From Petunia secreta (taxonomy: Eukaryota; Streptophyta; Magnoliopsida; Solanales; Solanaceae): 64,000 nt of DNA. The DNA lies in the NCBI GenBank assembly GCA_029990175.1, contig JARKIP010000048.1, positions 22,840,001 to 22,904,000 of the forward strand, in the 5' to 3' direction. Shown here piece after piece: positions 22,290 to 34,975 of this stretch; position 1 is the first letter of the stretch, and each line of letters begins with the position of its first letter. The position numbers were made by a program, and so were the translations under genes. A model generated the notes under the pieces. That model searched no databases and was not told where the DNA came from. It saw only the letters and a list, made by a program, of their open reading frames with translations.

Positions 22290-25200
22290 TAGTTTTGTTT
22301 TGCAGGCTAGAGTGAAGGTGAGGAACCACAAATGGTTACATGAAAAGTGGTTGCTCAACGCTCATAATAGGACACAAGGAATTATTTCTTTCACTTTCAG
22401 CTTTTCAAGGAGGAAGTTATTCCTTTAGTAATGGTAAGAAAGGGGAAATTATTGGCATTAGAAAGCTAGGTATGTCTGACTCACATAGCATTAATAATGA
22501 GTTTCTAGTAGATGGATTGAAGCATTATCTATTGAGTATATCTCAATTGTGTGACAAAGTAGCAATGTGAATTTTATTTCTACTGGTTGTACTGTAACTA
22601 ACCAAACTTCTGGAGAGGTTATTTTGCAAGGAAATAGACATGGAAATATTTATAAATTAGATTTACTGTCACTAGCTGATGGTAGCATGAGTTGTTTGAG
22701 TGTGATGTAAAATTCTCCCCTCCTATGACACAAAAGACTTGGTCATGCTAGTCTTTCACAGTTGAAAAAACTTGTTTCTAAGGACTTGGTTATAGGTCTT
22801 CCTAACATTAAGTTTAAGGAAGAAAGAGTTTGTGAGACTTGTGCTAGGGGAAAGCAGGTAAAGTCTTCCTTTAACTCAAGAAACATGTCAATACTACGAA
22901 ACTTTTGGAACTGGTCCATATGGATTTTTGTGGACCAATGAGAATAATGAGCCGTAGGAGTAAGACATATATTATGGTGCTAGTTGATGATTACTCTAGA
23001 TTTACTTGGACTATTTTTTTTGCATCTAAGGAAGAAGTATTTAATGCATTTTCAATATTTTGCTAAGAAAGCTTAAAGAACTCTAGATAGTCACATTGTT
23101 TCTATTAGGTCAGATCATGGTACTGAATTTAAAATCAGATGTTCTTTAACTTCTATAATGAAAATGGCATTGATCATAATTTTTCATCAAGTAGAACTCC
23201 ACAATAAAATGGAGTATTTGAAAGGAAAAATAGAACCTTAGAAGAAATGGCTAGAACTATGCTATTATCTGGAAACCATCCACAAAACCTTTGGGCTGGA
23301 GCTATAAATACTGCTTGCTATATAATAAATAGATGCATGACAAGACCATTATTAGAAAAGACCCCATATGAGTTATTTAAAGGGAGAAAACCTAATATTT
23401 CACATCTTAGGGCTTTTGTTTGTAAATGTTTCATTCACAATAATGGAAAAATATGTCTTAGGAAAATTTGATCCTAGAAGTGATGAGGAAGTCTTTGTTG
23501 GTTACTTATTAAATAGCATGTCTTATAGAGTATTTAACAAGAAAACTATGAAAATAGAAGAAAGCATGCATGTTAAGTTTGATGAATCTGACAGTTTATC
23601 TCAAGAACAGGTACAGGAGGATGAAGAAATTAGAATGTTGGGGCATGGTGGACCTGGTCCTCAACAAATGTAGGCATTAGCAGGGGATTCAATGAGAAAG
23701 GAATCACAAGCAACCGTTCCTCAAGTTGAAACTGAGAAGAGTAGCACAGAGACAGGGGAAACACATGATGGATCCACCTCTCAAACCTGTAGTTCTACTA
23801 TATCAGGAACTGTTCCTCAGCATACATAGGAAGGTACTTCTGAGGATGAGCTGGTACTCAAGCCTTATAAAAATCTAGGTTGACATCCTGTGGATCAGAT
23901 AATCTCAGATAAAGCTGCTGGAATTCAAACAGGATCTGCAGTGAAGAATCAAAATTTGTGTGCCTTTAGTGCCTTCTTATCTCTTGTTGAACCAAAAAAT
24001 ATAAAAGAAGCAGTGAAGGATGCAGATTGGATCTAAGCTATGGAGGAGGAGTTGAATAAATTTCATATAAGCCAAGTTTGGCATCTGGAACCTAAGCGAA
24101 GGAACATGTCCATTATAGGAACAAAATGGGTATTCAGGAAAAAAAATTGATGAGGATGATATGGTAACCAGGAATAAAGCAAGGTTGGTTGTTTAGGGGT
24201 ATAGCCAAGAGGAAGGCATACACTATGATGAGACTTTTGCTCCAGTTGCAAGATTGAAAGCAATAAGACTTCTTATAGCCTTTGCCACCTACATGAATTT
24301 CACTCTACATCAGATGAATGTGAAGAGTGCATTTCTGAATGGGTACTTGAAAGAAGAAGTGTATGTCAAACAACCACCAGACTTTAAGAATGAATAGTTC
24401 CTGAGCATGTTTACACTTTGGACATGGCTTTGTATGAACTCAAACAGTCACCAAGAGCTTGATATGAACGTTTGTCTAAATTCCTACTTCAACATGGATA
24501 AAAAAGAGGTAAAATTGATAGCACATTGATTTTGAAAGAAAAAGGTAAACATCTTTTAATTGTTCAAATTTATGTAGATGATATAATCTTTGGTGCTACT
24601 TGTAAAAGTTTAAGTAAGAAATTTACAAGCTTGATGGGGAGTGAGTTTGAGATGAGCATGATGAGTGAACTCAATTTTTTTTTTTTTTTTTTTTTTTTTG
24701 GGTTTACAAATCAAGCAAACCTCAAATGGAACTATGATCCACCAACAAAAATATGTTAAAGAACTGCTTAAAAGGTTTGACATGGATAATGCTAAGAAAA
24801 TTGATACACCAATTGCTATTGCCACTAAATTAGATCTTGATGAACATGGTAATTCAGTTGATCAAAAATTGTATAGTGGCATGATTGTTCATTGCTTTAT
24901 CTTACTGCTAGTAGTCCTGATATTGTTTTTAGTGTTGGTTTATGTGCCAGGTTTCAATCAGATCCTTAGGAATCACATTTGAAAGTTGCTAAAAGAATTT
25001 TAAGATATCTAAAAGGAACAGGTTCCTTGGGTCTTTGTTATTCAAAAGGTGGAAATTTTAACCTTGTAGGATATATTGAGGCTGACTATGTAGGTTTTCT
25101 TGTTGATCAGAAAAGTACCTCAGATATGACACCATTTTTTGGTGAGTATTAGTTTTATGGGGAACCAAAAAGCAAAATTCAGTGGCTCTTTCCACTGCAG

Positions 25201-25462
25201 AAGCTGAGTATGTGGCTGCTGCCTCATGTTTTTTCAATTGTTGTGGATTAAACAAAACTTACAAGATTTTAGTGTTGATGTAGTAACTGTTCCTATCTAT
25301 TGTGACACTAGTGCAATTAACATGACTAAGAATTCATTTCATCACAAGAGAACAAAATACATTAACATAAGACACCATTTCTTAAGGGACAATTATGAGA
25401 AGGGTCTGATCACTATAGCTTTTTGTCATACTGATAAGAAAACAATTTTACAAAGGTTATAA
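22290..25462 (+). pseudogene. pol of the first Copia element: integrase, RT, RNase H
   Basis: The order is Copia type. The pre-integrase HHCC region lies at about 22340-22860 ('RLGHASLSQLKKL', 'CETCARGK'). The integrase core at 22900-23480 keeps all three catalytic residues in 'HMDFCGP', 'RSDHGTEF' and 'GVFERKNRT'. RT lies at 24100-24800 with 'YVDDIIFGAT' near 24571, and RNase H at about 25060-25460 with 'STAEAEYVAA'. The chain is broken by many stops, several of them TAG where TGG or CAG would fit. A run of about 22 T at 24677-24698 has expanded inside the RT 'NFFLGLQ' motif and shifts the frame. Confidence 0.85.
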
Positions 25463-25931
25463 ATATGGATCATTTTGAAAGGAACATGTTAGAATTAGGG
25501 ATGGTTAAATTCACCTAAGTATACTTAGCTTTACTTCTAAATTGGCTAGAAAATTTGGCTTAAAAAAGAATTTATTAAAGTCATTAGAAGTTTCAGCTCA
25601 GTTCCATACTTAATTGTATACTCTATGCCATGATTTCTACTTAAGTTTGCTAAATTTTAATGATTTTACCCTTATTTTCTTAGAATTTCAGATTGTGCAA
25701 TTTGATCAAAATTGGGTGTAGAAACTGTTTCTTTGTCACAATCTCAGGTATGTACTCTTTTATTATTCAGAATTTACTAGAGTTTGAAGGTTATAGGTAA
25801 CTAGACTAATTCAAATCCCACTCAAACTCTATCTTTACTCAATCAGTCCCATCAAGGAACTGTTTCACACTTCTACTCCCACTTGAACTCTTAATCATAA
25901 CGGCTATTTTTGAAACGTTCAAGACACCTAA
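25463..25931 (+). other. post-pol spacer of the first Copia element
   Basis: AT-rich sequence between RNase H and the solo LTR. It has no supported ORF. It ends with CCTAA (25927-25931), the left TSD of the inserted LTR. Confidence 0.5.
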
Positions 25932-27239
25932 TGAAACGACCTTACGTAGTCGTTTCAGAAGTTAGGGCTCTGATTGGCGTGCCGGTAATTTTATAATCTT
26001 CGTAAGGTCTATTAAGATCAGCCTGTAAAATTTGAGCTAAATCAGACCTCGTTTGGTACGTATCGGAAGAAGATTTCAGTTTTTATTGTCGATAAATATT
26101 AAAAAGAGGTTTTCGAGCTCAATTTTGGCGAATGAGCTCCGATTCGAAATTCGAAAACGTTGTTAGGTTCGTATGATTATTTGTGACTTCTGTGAACTTT
26201 TGAAAGTAAATTTCGAGGTTGTTCGGCCAGTTTCCACAAAATGCCGAAAGTTAAATAATTTGACCTTTTTCCATTTAAATTGCATATTGAGTTTTGGGAG
26301 TCCGATTTGAGATCCGTCTTAGCAGGTGTGTTACATATATTTTGTATAACTTACTTGAGAAATTTAGAATTATTTCGAATTTCGTAGAGTTCTCTTTTAA
26401 TTTTAGTCGCGAAAAGAAAAGAAAATAAAATAAAAGAAAAGAGAAAAGGAAAAGAAAGAAAAGGAAAGAAAGTAAAAATGAAGGCCGTGGGGGTTCGCTT
26501 AGGATGAGCAGGAAGCAGGATAGGCAGAGAGAGAAAGACGAACATGAATAGAAAACAAAGTAGAGAAACAAAATTCAGAAAAATAGAGAAAGGAAAGGAA
26601 AAAGAGCAGAAAAATTAGGATTTCTATCTTGAAACATCCAGGTAATGGTGTTAATCCATTATTTCAGTTTGTTATGTGTTTTTGAATATATTTTAACGGT
26701 AAAAAGGGATATTAGACATCGTTTTAATAAGTTCAATTAATAGTTTAAAGGGATAATTGGACCCTGATAATGGAATTGATTATATATTCGTACTCAGTGA
26801 GTTATGAACAACATATAAATATAATTTATTTAGAGTTTGGTTGTGTGACTTTGAACCCTGTACATAGGCCTGGCCTGCGTATTGCGTATGCGAATAGGGT
26901 ATCAGGTTCCTAACTGGATTGTCCTAAGATGTAGGGAATGAAGCCTTTAGCCTAATTTGATATATTTTCTACTTATTGAATAAGCAGTATCGTTTGGCAA
27001 TGAATCAAAAGGACAAAGCGGTTGTTGAGTAGCAGTGGAACAAGGTAAGTGTTTGTATCCATTTATTTGGAGGCCCTTGGCCTTGTGGATATTTTACCAC
27101 GTGTTATTTACATGTGTAGGTGCCGATAGGTGTACTCATTACGCCTTAACTTTGAATTTATATTGTATATTATATGTTATGCCCTGTTGTTGGTATTGCA
27201 TTGAACATATGAGCATTGCACTCTTGTTTTGAGCACTAC

Positions 27240-27800
27240 ATATACTTTCCGGTAATCGATGAGAGTCCCGAGCCGGTGAAGGGCCATTATTGCATATACT
27301 TTCCAGTTAGCAATGAGAGTCCCGCACCGGTGAATGGTCATTATTGCATATAATTCCCGGTAATCGATGCGAGTCCCGAGCCGGTGAAGGGTCATTATTA
27401 CATATACTTTTCGGTAATCGATGAGAGTTCCGAGCCGGTGAAGGGTCATTATTGCATATACTTCCCGGTAATCGATGAGAGTCGCGAGCCGGTGAAGGTT
27501 CATTATTACATATACTTCCCGGTTGGCGATGAGAGTCCCGCACCGGTGAAGGATCATTATTGCATATACTTCCCGGTTGGCGATGAGGTCATTATTGCAT
27601 ATACTTCCCGATTGGCGATGAGAGTCCCGCACCGGTGAAGGGGCATTATTGCATGTACTTCCCGGTTGGCGATGGGAGTCCCACACCGGTGAAGGGTCAT
27701 TATTGCATATGCTTCCCGGTAATCAATGAGAGTCCCAAGCCAGTGAAGGGTCATTATTGCATATACTTCCCAGTAATCGATGAAAGTCCCGAGCCGGTAA
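27240..27800. repeat. minisatellite of about 56 bp in the solo LTR
   Basis: About ten tandem units share 'GATGAGAGTCCCG', a CCGG at each side, 'GGTCATTATTGCATATAC' and CCCGG. Two unit types alternate, one with GGTAATCGATG and one with GGTTGGCGATG. One unit is shortened near 27586. ORFs across it are repeat artefacts. Confidence 0.85.
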
Positions 27801-27992
27801 AGGTATCAGGCACATGTGACTACATTGCACCATACCGCATTCATCCCATCTCATTGCACTGCATACTGATTAGTGTGTGACTATTGTGCTGTGTTTTGTG
27901 TATGCGGCATGGATACCATGTTGTGGACATATTTCAGTTTGCCGATACGTTTCTGGCTATTTAGTGTCCTTAATTAGTTTATATGCTTTAGT

Positions 27993-28235
27993 TATATGGA
28001 TCGGGTTGCATATCGCGACAGTATGAATATATGGATCGGGTTGTACGCCGCAACACTATGAATATATGGATCGGGTTGCACGCCGCGAGAGTATGAATAT
28101 CTGGATCGGGTTGCACGCCGCGACAGTATGAATATGTGGATTGGGTTGCATGCCACGACTGTATGAATATATAGATCGGGTTGCACACCACGACAGTATG
28201 AACATGTGGATCGGGTTGCACGCCGTGTCAGTATT
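27993..28235. repeat. minisatellite of about 35 bp in the solo LTR
   Basis: Seven tandem units carry 'GGATCGGGTTGCACGCCGCG' with small changes, separated by 'ACAGTATGAATAT'. It lies 190 bp after the 56-bp minisatellite in the same LTR. Confidence 0.85.
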
Positions 28236-29045
28236 ATGTTCGGGATACTCAAAAACCTATATGTTCTGTCTATCTTATGTCTCTGGTTGTTGATGAGTTT
28301 ATGATCCCATACGTGTTTCTAGTTATTATCTGGCTCTGTCTTTTTATAATTTAAATAAGAGGAATTTGGTTTATCTGCTTTTCTTCTCCCTGGCTAGCTA
28401 TCATATTCTTTGAGGTGGCTAGTCTGCCCCATTTATTGAGTCCTTTTGACTCACTCATGTTTGTTGTTTGTCCTTGTCTATCTATTTCGTTTGGGAAGGT
28501 TCACTACGTTGTGAAGAAGTGAAGACGACTTCAGCTGTCAGGGTGAGCCAGCTTTTATTCAGGATGGCAACAGTTTCATGTTTATTATTTTAGTATCATT
28601 TTGCTCCCTTCAGGAGGTATCTGTCTTCTTTCGTACTCTTAGATGTCTAGTCTGGATAGCCCTAAACCTAATATGTTGGGTAATTAGCTGTAATTTCTTT
28701 GTACAGCTTAGAGGTATCAATATATATGTGTTTTTTCTAAGTCTTGTTCCCATTTATGAATTGAATTATATTTATTTTAATAATTTAATTTGTAAGGGTT
28801 CGCCCGACGGTTCTAGGGGAGGATGTCGGGTACCCGCACGGCCTAGCCGGATTCCGGGTCGTGTCACCTAAAGCGTTTGCAATTATATTAAATCAAGGAA
28901 GTTGAATTGAAATCCGTTTTACACTCCATCTCTATCACTAAATTCATTCCTATATAATCTCACACACTCATCTCATAAATTTTTATTTGAGCTTTTCAAA
29001 ATTTCAGAAAGAATTGTGAATTATCTTCTCAAATGCATAGTAGCC

Positions 29046-30997
29046 ATGTCTTTGTCTCCAAACACTGATTCCACCACCCCTACTACTAATCAACCACCCA
29101 CCACCAACCCACCTTCACCCATGCAAACCACTCAAAGTCCATCAGTCCTTGAAAATCTAACTCCACAAAACCCTGAATCTGAAACTCAGGGGGGAGGATT
29201 AGTTCCTACTGGGGTTTCTATCCTAGAAAAAGTTGACGATTTGCCTAGAGCTATGATTGTATACCAAATTTAGGTAAACTATGCTGAACCTCTTAGTGTT
29301 CTTGACAGCGAGGGACAAGGGGCAGATGTAAGGGGCCTAGGGCTTCTTATTTCTGAGAGTGAGGGTGAAAAAGAAGAAGTGAAGGGTTTAAGGGAACCTA
29401 TGGCTGCTTCTAGAGAACCCATGGAGGATGTAGAGATGGTTGATGTTCATGGTAGTGATAGTGATGATGTGACACCTATAATCAATCTTTTAAATTTACA
29501 CGGAATAAAGAGAAAATTGAAAAAGAAAGGTCTTAGAGATCCTCAGGTGGTCTCCGACATTAATGCAAAATTGAAGAAAATCAGTGAGAGTTACAAACCC
29601 GCTCTTAGGAAAAAACAAGGAGAAAGTTCTTCATAGGAAAAAGGAAATGCTCCTTCTGTTGGGGTAAGAACTACTAGATGGAGAGCTAGGTTGGCTGAGG
29701 AGAGAATGACTGCTGCACTTGAAAGAAGCAGAAAAGGCAAAGGGAAATAGATGGCTGAACCTGCTGTTGTTGAGGCGGAAATTGATTTTGTTGAAAAAGA
29801 TAGGGAGTTTGTTATTGAGGAAGATGATTTTGTTATGGATGATCAGGAAAAAGTTGTTCCTTAGACCAAAAAGAGGAAAACTTCTCAAAGAAGGTCTACA
29901 AGGTCTATTGGGAAATCTCCTAGTACAAGACCCTCTTCCAAGAGGACCAGGTCCTCAAGGAGAACTCTTGTTGATGAAAGCACTGATTCTGAGAAGGATG
30001 AGGATGTTAAGGGTGTTAAGAGTGAGAGTGATTATGAGGGAGAAGAGTCTGAAGCAACTGAGCATGATGACATTAGAAAGAGAAATATCTTGAAGGGTAG
30101 GGTAGTCACTGATCTAGAGGAGGAAGGTATGGTGTGGCTCCTACAAAAGCTGGAGAAACAAGGATGGAAGGACATGGTCCTTCAGATTAGAGGAAAAATC
30201 TGAGGTTGCAGAATTTTTCTTTAATTGCACTATAGAGGGTGATAGGGTGACTAGTTTTGTTCATGATAGGGAGATCACTTTTAATACAAAGGAGCTGGGG
30301 GAGCTGCTTAACATTCCTTCTATTGGCTATGATGATTATATCACGAAGATTTGGCCTAATTGACAAACCTCCTACTTCCCAAGAGATCACTAGAAAGTTT
30401 GATGAAAATCCAAATGAGGATGAATCTAGAGCAGTACAAAAAAGTGAGATGCAACCACAACATCAGTTGTTGCTTGATTTTGTAAACAAGATCATGTTGC
30501 CCAGGTAAGAAAAGAAAGGAATAGCTAGTTGTTTGGACCTGGTCCTTATGGAGCTACTGGATTCTGAAAAGCAGATAAACTGGCCCAGGTTCATGATTCA
30601 TTTGATTGAAAGACTTGTCACTGGAACAAAGAAGCATTTACTTCCTTTTGTTCTAATTCTGACTGACTTGTTTGACAAGTTGGGGATTCCCTTGAAGGAA
30701 TTGAAGAATGCTACTAAGAAGGAAAGATTTTGTGCTGCAACCTTGATAAGTTATGATATGAATGTAAAGGCTGAGCCTACTGTGGTTGGAACTAGTAAGA
30801 AGCATTTAAACAACAAGGTTAGAGCCTTGAGACAACAAATTGAGGTACGGGCTGCTGAGATCAAGTGGTTGGAGGAGGAAAGGGATTTCTGGAGAGCTGA
30901 GCCTGCTAAGGCCAAGGAGACAAATGAAGGACTACTCAAACAGATGTTTGAGATGTTGCAAGAAAAAACTCAGAGACCTGGTCCTTCCAACACCTGA
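29046..30997 (+). pseudogene. post-pol ORF of the first Copia element
   Basis: The ATG at 29046 opens a Thr/Pro/Ser-rich head. An acidic and then Lys-rich middle follows. A segment at about 30200-30500 ('FFNCTIEGDRVTSF', 'ITFNTKELGELLNIP') fits the plant 'putative transposon protein' family (Transposase_32-like, by eye). The last part (30533-30997) is helical with a coiled-coil end. Internal stops at about 29272, 29634, 29747, 29862 and 30361, plus frame changes, break it. The second Copia element carries a related ORF at the same place. No signal peptide or membrane segment is visible, so it is not a typical envelope. Confidence 0.75.
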
Positions 30998-31435
30998 TAA
31001 CCCAAACCAAAAGCCATCTTCTGTCCAGTGGAATTTTATTTAGGACTAGTTCCATAATCTTCTCTTTATTAGTATTTGAATAGTTTAGTAGTACTTGCTT
31101 TTAGTTTATTCCCTAGTTGAAATCTTTTTGCTAATGATGTTATATCTTCGATGGCTAATATCATTTTAATGTAGTTTGCCTTTGTTGAATTATGCTTGCA
31201 TTTTTAGCTGTCTACAAGCCTATGAGTTGTTTTTTCTGAATTGCTTGACATAATTGCAACCTTTTCAATGACGACAAAAGGGGGAAGAGTGAGTATGATT
31301 TTACTTGTAATATTAATAACCTATTTTAGAACCTGGTCCTTAATGATGAAATTAGTTTCTACTATTGTGCTTTTGAGATACAAGTTGTATTTCAGGACAT
31401 TAAGGATTGAAGCAAAGTCTATGAGTTTGCCGTCA

Positions 31436-31451
31436 TCAAAAAGAGGAAAAA
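31436..31451 (+). promoter_or_regulatory. polypurine tract of the first Copia element
   Basis: The strand reads a run of AAAAAGAGGAAAAA directly before the 3' LTR at 31452, as expected for the PPT. Confidence 0.75.
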
Positions 31452-32339
31452 TGTTAGCTTGGAGTTTTGATTGATGACTAAGGAATAGATTAATGAACAT
31501 GTTCCTTGAGTTTCTGCAGCTAAATAAATATTAGTGCAAAATCATTTGAGCGGGAAATGTTAATACTATCCTAATTCTAATGTTTATCTTGATAATAATG
31601 CATGAACGCACGAGATAGAAAAGATTGCATAAGATTGGGATAAGGAAAAAGTATTTCGTTTATCCAAGCAAGGAGTTCAATTAGGACTCAAACTCTGAAA
31701 GATATTTGGAGTTCTAATTGTACAAGACTTCTCAAGATTCCAACTCTATAAATTGAAAAGCATTTCAGCAGTTGAAGGCACACACAAATACAGAGAGATT
31801 AAAGCTATAAAACTAAAGTAGTCTAAGTTGTATGTGAGCAATTATTAAGCTACAGGAAACTAAGTGAAGAACATGTTCTATAGATTGAGTCTTACAGTTC
31901 TTGGTCTTAGTTCATCTATAGTGGGATCTATCGAGTTGTACTATTTACTTTCTTAGAAGTTCTGCAAGAGTACACAACATTCAAGTCTTGCTATTTGTAG
32001 AAACTTCACTGAGTTGTACTATTTACTTTCTTAGAAGTTCTGCAAGAGTACACAACATTCAAGTCTTGCTATTTGTAGAAACTTCACTGATTGTGAAAGG
32101 GTCACTATAGGATTAGAGTTAGTCCTAGGTTAGTAAGAAAGAAGTCTTGTAACCAAGTGAGTCTTTCAAATAGTGAAGTTGAAATCCTACTTGAGAGAGT
32201 AGGTCGTGATTTTAGTCTTCCACGCTAAAATTCAGTATTCATTTACTTATTCTTTATTTATTTCGTACTTAACAAAGTAAAGGAACACATCTAAAAAATT
32301 GGCTCCTAACATAATAGTGGTGTATCTTGGGAACTATTA
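31452..32339 (+). repeat. 3' LTR of the first Copia element
   Basis: This 888-bp LTR matches the 5' LTR. A 78-bp segment (31933-32010) is exactly repeated at 32011-32088, while the 5' LTR has one copy. The duplication therefore arose after insertion or during reverse transcription. It is followed by TATAG, the diverged TSD. Confidence 0.87.
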
Positions 32340-33020
32340 TATAGGTGTCATCTCCTTCACCATATAGAATGTGAGTGAAATTAATAACGGGACCTTATAA
32401 GTTTTTGGCAATGTTTTTTGCATCAATAATGAGGGCAAATATTTCGGGTTTCTCCTATATTTCCTTTCCTTTTATAATTATCTTTCCTTTTCCCTTTTAC
32501 CTTTTTTTAGGTGACCTAGTACAATTAAAATTTAAACAATGTATGTTGACACCAAAAAGTTCGAGAGTACGTAATTCTGGCTTTCAAGAAGACCAACTTC
32601 AAATCAACTACTAGCTGATAGTTCTAACATGGAACGTATACTTGAAGCTACTTGGGGAAATCCGTGGGAACTATTTGAAGATCTGGACATTGCTGAAGTA
32701 GAAAAATGGGGGTAAAAAAGAGAGAAAACAACGGATGAGAACTTTCCTTACTGAAACGTAAAAGGAATGAAGGAAGTAGCAAAGGGATTGTGTACCTTCC
32801 ATCCCAACTAATGGGAAATTGCCCTTTCAAAAAATTTTGACACCCTTCCACATAACTTTTAAGATATCAAATTTATTTAAATTTTAAAGTCGAAATATAT
32901 CGACAACCACATAAACTTGGCACAAAAATCTAATTTAATACCTAAACTTACACCCTATTTTGCCAAGATGCTGGGGACTCAAAGTGCTTATTTTTCTCAA
33001 AAAATACATATTTTAAAATA

Positions 33021-33663
33021 TTAAGGTGTTTGACCAAGCTTTTTATGTGAAAAATAAGTACATTTAGGACAGTAGAAGCTGTTTTTCTGCTGTGGGAAAT
33101 CAGCTGGAAAAAGTAGGTTTTTCTAAAAGCATAAGCATAAGTTGTTTTTAATTTCTATCCTTAAGAAAATCTCTACCAAAACTACTTAGATATTACCTCT
33201 AATTATTAAATTAAACCTAATGATTATAATATATAAATATCATATATTTTTATTCTCCTTGTTTCTTTTATGCACAGTTACATTATTATTGTTGTAAGCT
33301 TTGAATTAAATGACATATTTCTTTAAAGGTAAACATTCAATTATGTATACTCTACTTTTAAAATTTTTAACTAAATAAAAAATTAAATATAGTCTTTGAT
33401 GATAAATATTTAAAATCATTAATCTAGTTAGATAATCGAAAAGTGAATCTTTATATGTCTTTACTTGTAATTTAACACTCAAAAATACTTATTAGAAGCT
33501 TGGCCAAACACAAATTACTATTCAAGCATGGATAAAAATGCTTTTCAAATAAGTTGGCCAAACACAAACTGCTATCTCCAAAAATACTTCTATAAAAATC
33601 ACTTTTAAAATAAAGCGCTTTTGAAATAAGTAGTTTTCAAAAGCTTGGCCAAATAGCCTCTTA
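33021..33663. mobile_element. MITE-like element with GGCCAAGC inverted ends
   Basis: The left end reads AAGGTGTTTGACCAAGC and the right end, reverse-complemented, GAGGCTATTTGGCCAAGC. TTA occurs on both sides, as in Tourist/PIF-type TSDs. Length is about 640 bp, the element is AT-rich and it has no coding capacity. The exact ends are uncertain by one or two bases. Confidence 0.6.
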
Positions 33664-33689
33664 GGCTTGTTCCTGTTGAACACTAACGT

Positions 33690-34322
33690 GTCGTTTGGTT
33701 GTGATAGAGTTTACGCGGGTATTAACAATGTATGTATTAGTAATGCGGGTATTAGCAATGTGGGTATTAGTTATGTGGGTATTAATAATGCGGGTATTAG
33801 TAATGCGGGTATTAGTAATATAGGTATTAATAATGCGGGTATTAATAATGTGGGTATTAGTAATATATGTATTAGCTATGCATATATTATAACGTAGGGA
33901 TTATTTCTTGAATCACTAATATATTACAAATTAATATACAATGTTATAATTTAAAATATTTAGTAAGTCCTTAAATATATTTTAAAAATATTCTTACTAT
34001 TATGAGGGTTAATTTTGTCATTTTAAATTTTAATACCTGTATTATTAATACCCGTATTATTAATACCACCTTCTACCCCGCATAAAATAATACATAGATT
34101 CCCGCATTAATAATGCGGGTATTAGCTATGCGGAAAAGGAAATTGTGAACCAAACATTGTATTAGTAATGCTATGTTTTATGTGGAAAAGGAAAAGACCA
34201 ACCAAACATGATATTATAATGCTAAATTTTGTGCAGCTATCAAAGAGAAAACCAAACAATGTATTAGTAATACCAATACTTTATGAGGGTATTAAATTAG
34301 TGCTAGTGCAGACCAAACGACC
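33690..34322. mobile_element. MITE-like element with GTCGTTTGGT inverted ends
   Basis: The left end reads GTCGTTTGGTTG and the right end GACCAAACGACC, a matching terminal inverted repeat. The left half (33718-33890) holds about ten short units of a 15-bp repeat 'GGGTATTAGTAAT'. Pieces complementary to it (AATACCCG) occur near 34035-34070, so the whole could fold back. There is no coding capacity. No clear TSD was found. Confidence 0.65.
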
Positions 34323-34975
34323 CCTAAGACTATAAGCAAAGCGTGTCTATTTAGCACTATACACCAACTTGGCTTTAGTAGTAAAAACATGTGTAGTCGG
34401 CATGTAAATTGTAACTAATGATTATATGCCACGTATATTTAGTCTCACTCATAATCATATGTTAGTAGAACCCAAAAATAATTCCCATTTCTCATTCGAT
34501 TGAAATAAATAGGGAAAAAAACCTCTCTATCATGACCCTAACGATTCTCATTATTATGTCTCAAATTCTCAGTCATTTGAGTCGATTAAATTTACTCTAC
34601 TGACTACTTGTAAACCTTAAGGGCTGCTTGTGGTAGTTTAGTCGTCGATTAAAATAAGGGTTGCTCATGGTGGTTTGGCCACTGATTTTGGAATTTTCTT
34701 TAAGTTCAACAATTGCCGCGAATAAGGAAGATTTATTTGCATAAGATAAATTAAAAATTCTCTATCTTTATCTACCATTATTACTATTAGGGTAATTTAG
34801 TTATTAAATCGCAAAATGATGTTTTTTTTAGGGTTTTCTAGTGCATGTTAAATTATTGTCCCTATGTTGGTAATATTCTGTGAAAAGTTATGGATGATGA
34901 AATTATTTTAACCACTATTCACCATGGGGGAAATTTACCCAAGATTGAAAATATATCGAGGAGAGGGGACCCGAA

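Larger units (their letters stand above)
25932..28866 (+). mobile_element. solo LTR of a Tekay/del-like chromovirus
   Basis: The 2,935-bp unit starts TGAAACGACC and ends CGGGTCGTGTCA. It is flanked on both sides by CCTAA (25927-25931 and 28867-28871), so the TSD is perfect. No internal region is present, so it is a solo LTR left by recombination between two LTRs. Its 3' end resembles the reverse complement of the chromovirus LTR start at 34976, and its 26170 region resembles 36650 on the other strand. Two minisatellites lie inside it. Confidence 0.88.
17749..32339 (+). mobile_element. Copia LTR retrotransposon with post-pol ORF (SIRE/Maximus-like), decayed
   Basis: LTRs lie at 17749-20437 (including a LINE insert) and 31452-32339. 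Both start TGTTAGCTTGG and end near GGAACTATTA. The flanks CATAG and TATAG are a 5-bp TSD with one change. The gene order gag, integrase, RT, RNase H, extra ORF is Copia order with a post-pol gene, as in the SIRE/Maximus group. A 2.9 kb solo chromovirus LTR is inserted at 25932-28866. Numerous stop codons make it inactive. Confidence 0.88.
32340..34975. other. older AT-rich DNA between elements, no gene seen
   Basis: This stretch holds no ORF that I can support as a gene. It contains two inverted-repeat elements (33021-33663 and 33690-34322). The rest is AT-rich and unassigned. It is the longest piece of pre-insertion DNA in the window. Confidence 0.5.

Noticed and set aside
27177..27754. Long repeated-protein frames on both strands
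   Set aside because: They come from the 56-bp minisatellite. All registers are open because the repeat has few stops.
29046..30997. Envelope gene of a retrovirus-like Copia element
   Set aside because: No signal peptide, membrane segment or cleavage site is visible. A plant transposon-protein-like segment fits better.
32375..32851. Two possible short genes in the older DNA
   Set aside because: Composition is AT-driven, no domain is seen, and the frames overlap on opposite strands without codon bias.
33667..33897. Frame with repeated GISN residues
   Set aside because: It is the translation of the 15-bp repeat in the MITE.
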